DNA of 7,710 nt, taken from Pseudomonadota bacterium (GTDB taxonomy: Bacteria; Pseudomonadota; Alphaproteobacteria; Rhizobiales; Xanthobacteraceae). This document shows positions 6,327 through 7,710 of this stretch, piece by piece. The translations under genes were made by a program, and so were the position numbers. The stretch is from assembly GCA_021823875.1 (NCBI GenBank), contig JAKAMD010000159.1, positions 1 to 7,710 on the forward strand. The letters run 5' to 3'. The notes under the pieces are model-generated. The model was given only the letters and a program-made list of their open reading frames with translations. It made no database searches and was not told the origin of the DNA. The first letter of the stretch is position 1; each line of letters opens with the position of its first letter.

Positions 6327-7710
6327 TCAGCCGGCCCGCGCCGCGCGTTTCTTGGCGGCAGCGGACATCCTGGCTGGCGCGGCCAGAGCGCGGCGGCCAT
6401 CTCCTATCGGGACGCGTGCGAAGATCGCGGCCAAATCGTTGGCCGGGAGCGGCGGCGAGAACACGTAACCCTGGATATGGGTGCAGCCGGCGTCGCGCAG
6501 CCGGGCGACCTGGTGCTCGGACTCCACGCCTTCCGCCACGGTCGACATGCCGAGCGCCTCGGCCAGACCGACGATCGCCCGGATGATCGCCAGGCTCTCG
6601 TCGCGCGCGGCCACGTCGTCGATGAACGACTTGTCGATCTTGATCTTGTCGAACGGGAAGCTTCGCAAATAGCTCAATGACGAATAACCGGTGCCGAAAT
6701 CATCGAGGGCAATGCGAACGCCGAGCGTGCGCAGGTTCTTGAGAATTTGCAGGACCTGTTCGCTGCCTTCGAGGAATACCGATTCCGTTATTTCCAGCTC
6801 GAGCCGTTGCGGCGGCATGCCGCTCTCCGCCAAGGCGGCAACCACGGTCGCCAGCAACCGCTGGCTCCTGAACTGAAGCGGGGACAGATTGACCGCAACG
6901 ATCGTATCGGCAGGCCACTGGCGTGCGTGCTTGAGTGCTTCGCGCATGACCCATTCGCCGATCGGTTCGATCAAGCCAGTGGCTTCTGCCACGGGAATGA
7001 ACTCGGTCGGCGACACCGCACCCCACTCCGGCGAATTCCAGCGCAGCAATGTCTCGCAGGCCGCGATCGTACCCATGCGCAAATCGACCAAGGGTTGGAA
7101 CACCACCTCCAGCTCGCCGTTTTCCACGACCGCGCGCAAACCGACCTCCAACGAGTGGCGTCGGTTGGCCCAGTCCTCCATGGCCGGCTCAAAGAAACGG
7201 TAGTTGCCGACGCCCTCAGCCTTGGCGGCATAGAGCGCAAGATCGGCTTTCTTCAGCAGCGCGTCCGTATCCCAGCCATCGGCAGGCGCGAGGGCGATGC
7301 CAATGCTGGTGCTGATCGTGATATCGCTTTGCTCGATCTTGTAGGCAATCCCGAAGGCATCAAGGATCTGGCGCGCCAGCACCATGGTGTCGGCCGGCAG
7401 CACCGGATTGATTTGCAGAATTGCAAATTCGTCGCCGCCCAGCCGCGCCACGAAGTCACGGCTGCGCGCGCACGCCCTGACACGTTGCGCGACGCTTTTG
7501 AGCAGGACATCGCCAAGCGAATGACCGAGCGTGTCGTTGATCGACTTGAACTGGTCGAGATCGAGGCATAGCAGAGCCACCGTTTCTGCACGTTCGCGTG
7601 CCCCCGCAAGCGCGCGATCGATCTCCTCGCGCAACGCCGCTCGGTTGGGTAACCCGGTCAACGAGTCGTAATAAGCAAGGTGCGATATGCGTTCTTCCGC
7701 AAGCCGCTTG
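6327..7710 (-). CDS. GGDEF-EAL cyclic-di-GMP signalling protein, 5'-partial
   Basis: The minus-strand frame is open to the right edge (first full codon at 7709), so the N-terminus, probably with a sensor or membrane domain, is outside; 460 residues are visible. It starts with a helical stalk and the typical YYDSLTGLPNR entry (13-23). The GGDEF domain (about 17-175) has DLDQFKSIND (50-59), an intact GGDEF (91-95, bases 7425-7439) and an RxxD inhibitory site (RSRD, 82-85) at the standard 5-residue distance. The EAL domain (about 185-430) reads ETLLR (219-223) at the signature, with N274, E306 (LEITE), D336-D337 (DDFGTGYSS), K357 (KIDKSFI), E393 (AEGVES) and Q413 all present. Both diguanylate cyclase and phosphodiesterase activities are therefore plausible; many such hybrids work in only one direction, which sequence alone cannot decide. 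The C-terminus is a short basic Ala/Arg/Lys tail. The product sets c-di-GMP levels, affecting motility, surface attachment or the cell cycle; no local target is apparent. Confidence 0.96.
   Translation of the reverse strand, partial: KRLAEERISHLAYYDSLTGLPNRAALREEIDRALAGARERAETVALLCLDLDQFKSINDTLGHSLGDVLLKSVAQRVRACARSRDFVARLGGDEFAILQINPVLPADTMVLARQILDAFGIAYKIEQSDITISTSIGIALAPADGWDTDALLKKADLALYAAKAEGVGNYRFFEPAMEDWANRRHSLEVGLRAVVENGELEVVFQPLVDLRMGTIAACETLLRWNSPEWGAVSPTEFIPVAEATGLIEPIGEWVMREALKHARQWPADTIVAVNLSPLQFRSQRLLATVVAALAESGMPPQRLELEITESVFLEGSEQVLQILKNLRTLGVRIALDDFGTGYSSLSYLRSFPFDKIKIDKSFIDDVAARDESLAIIRAIVGLAEALGMSTVAEGVESEHQVARLRDAGCTHIQGYVFSPPLPANDLAAIFARVPIGDGRRALAAPARMSAAAKKRAARAG

Noticed and set aside
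6269..6333. 7-base inverted repeat CGGCTGA / TCAGCCG flanking the convergent gap
   Set aside because: Both arms simply contain the glycine-plus-TGA ends of the two convergent genes; no T-run follows, so a shared bidirectional terminator is not supported.
6747..7571. Plus-strand open frame opposite the GGDEF-EAL gene
   Set aside because: The minus strand encodes every expected GGDEF and EAL motif across this stretch; the plus frame resembles no known protein.
7659..7661. TTG on the minus strand as a start for the GGDEF-EAL gene
   Set aside because: The frame continues to the window edge, and the preceding codons encode the conserved AYYDS entry into the GGDEF domain, so the real start is outside.

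Overview
The window is high-GC, gene-dense chromosomal DNA from an alphaproteobacterium, probably of the Hyphomicrobiales/Rhizobiales type. The strongest evidence is the RNase E. Its S1 domain is split by a very large charged insertion, and its last residues carry a Gly-Trp-Trp motif, both known from alphaproteobacterial RNase E. The order-level placement is an inference from gene content and codon use only.

Layout, left to right. (1) Positions 1-2844, plus strand: RNase E (rne), running in from the left edge without its start. It holds the rest of the S1 domain, the complete catalytic core and the arginine-rich C-terminal scaffold. (2) 2928-4982, plus: a fused class II aldolase / short-chain dehydrogenase of the RhaD-like type, preceded by an 83-base gap with strong, partly competing hairpins beside its ribosome binding site. 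(3) 5048-5350, plus: a small exported protein with one PsiF-type cysteine repeat and a lysine-rich tail. (4) 5395-6273, plus: an LsrF-family class I aldolase/thiolase. (5) 6327 to the right edge, minus: a GGDEF-EAL cyclic-di-GMP enzyme, convergent with lsrF and missing its N-terminus.

How they may work together. The two central enzymes belong to families that release dihydroxyacetone phosphate (DHAP). The aldolase half of the fusion would split a ketose 1-phosphate into DHAP and an aldehyde, and the dehydrogenase half would oxidise or reduce that aldehyde. LsrF is known to split phospho-AI-2-derived P-HPD into DHAP and acetyl-CoA. No other lsr gene or sugar transporter or kinase is present, so the real substrates are open. 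The three plus-strand genes are 44-65 bases apart and could be co-transcribed, but an inverted repeat over the aldolase stop codon may separate them. rne and the GGDEF-EAL gene look like ordinary neighbours, not parts of a shared system.

No RNA gene, insertion sequence, CRISPR array, phage gene or defence system was seen. The window is mostly well-known families. The parts worth a second look are the orphan LsrF plus aldolase pairing, the structured gaps at 2874-2916 and 4977-5011, and the size and composition of the RNase E insertion.
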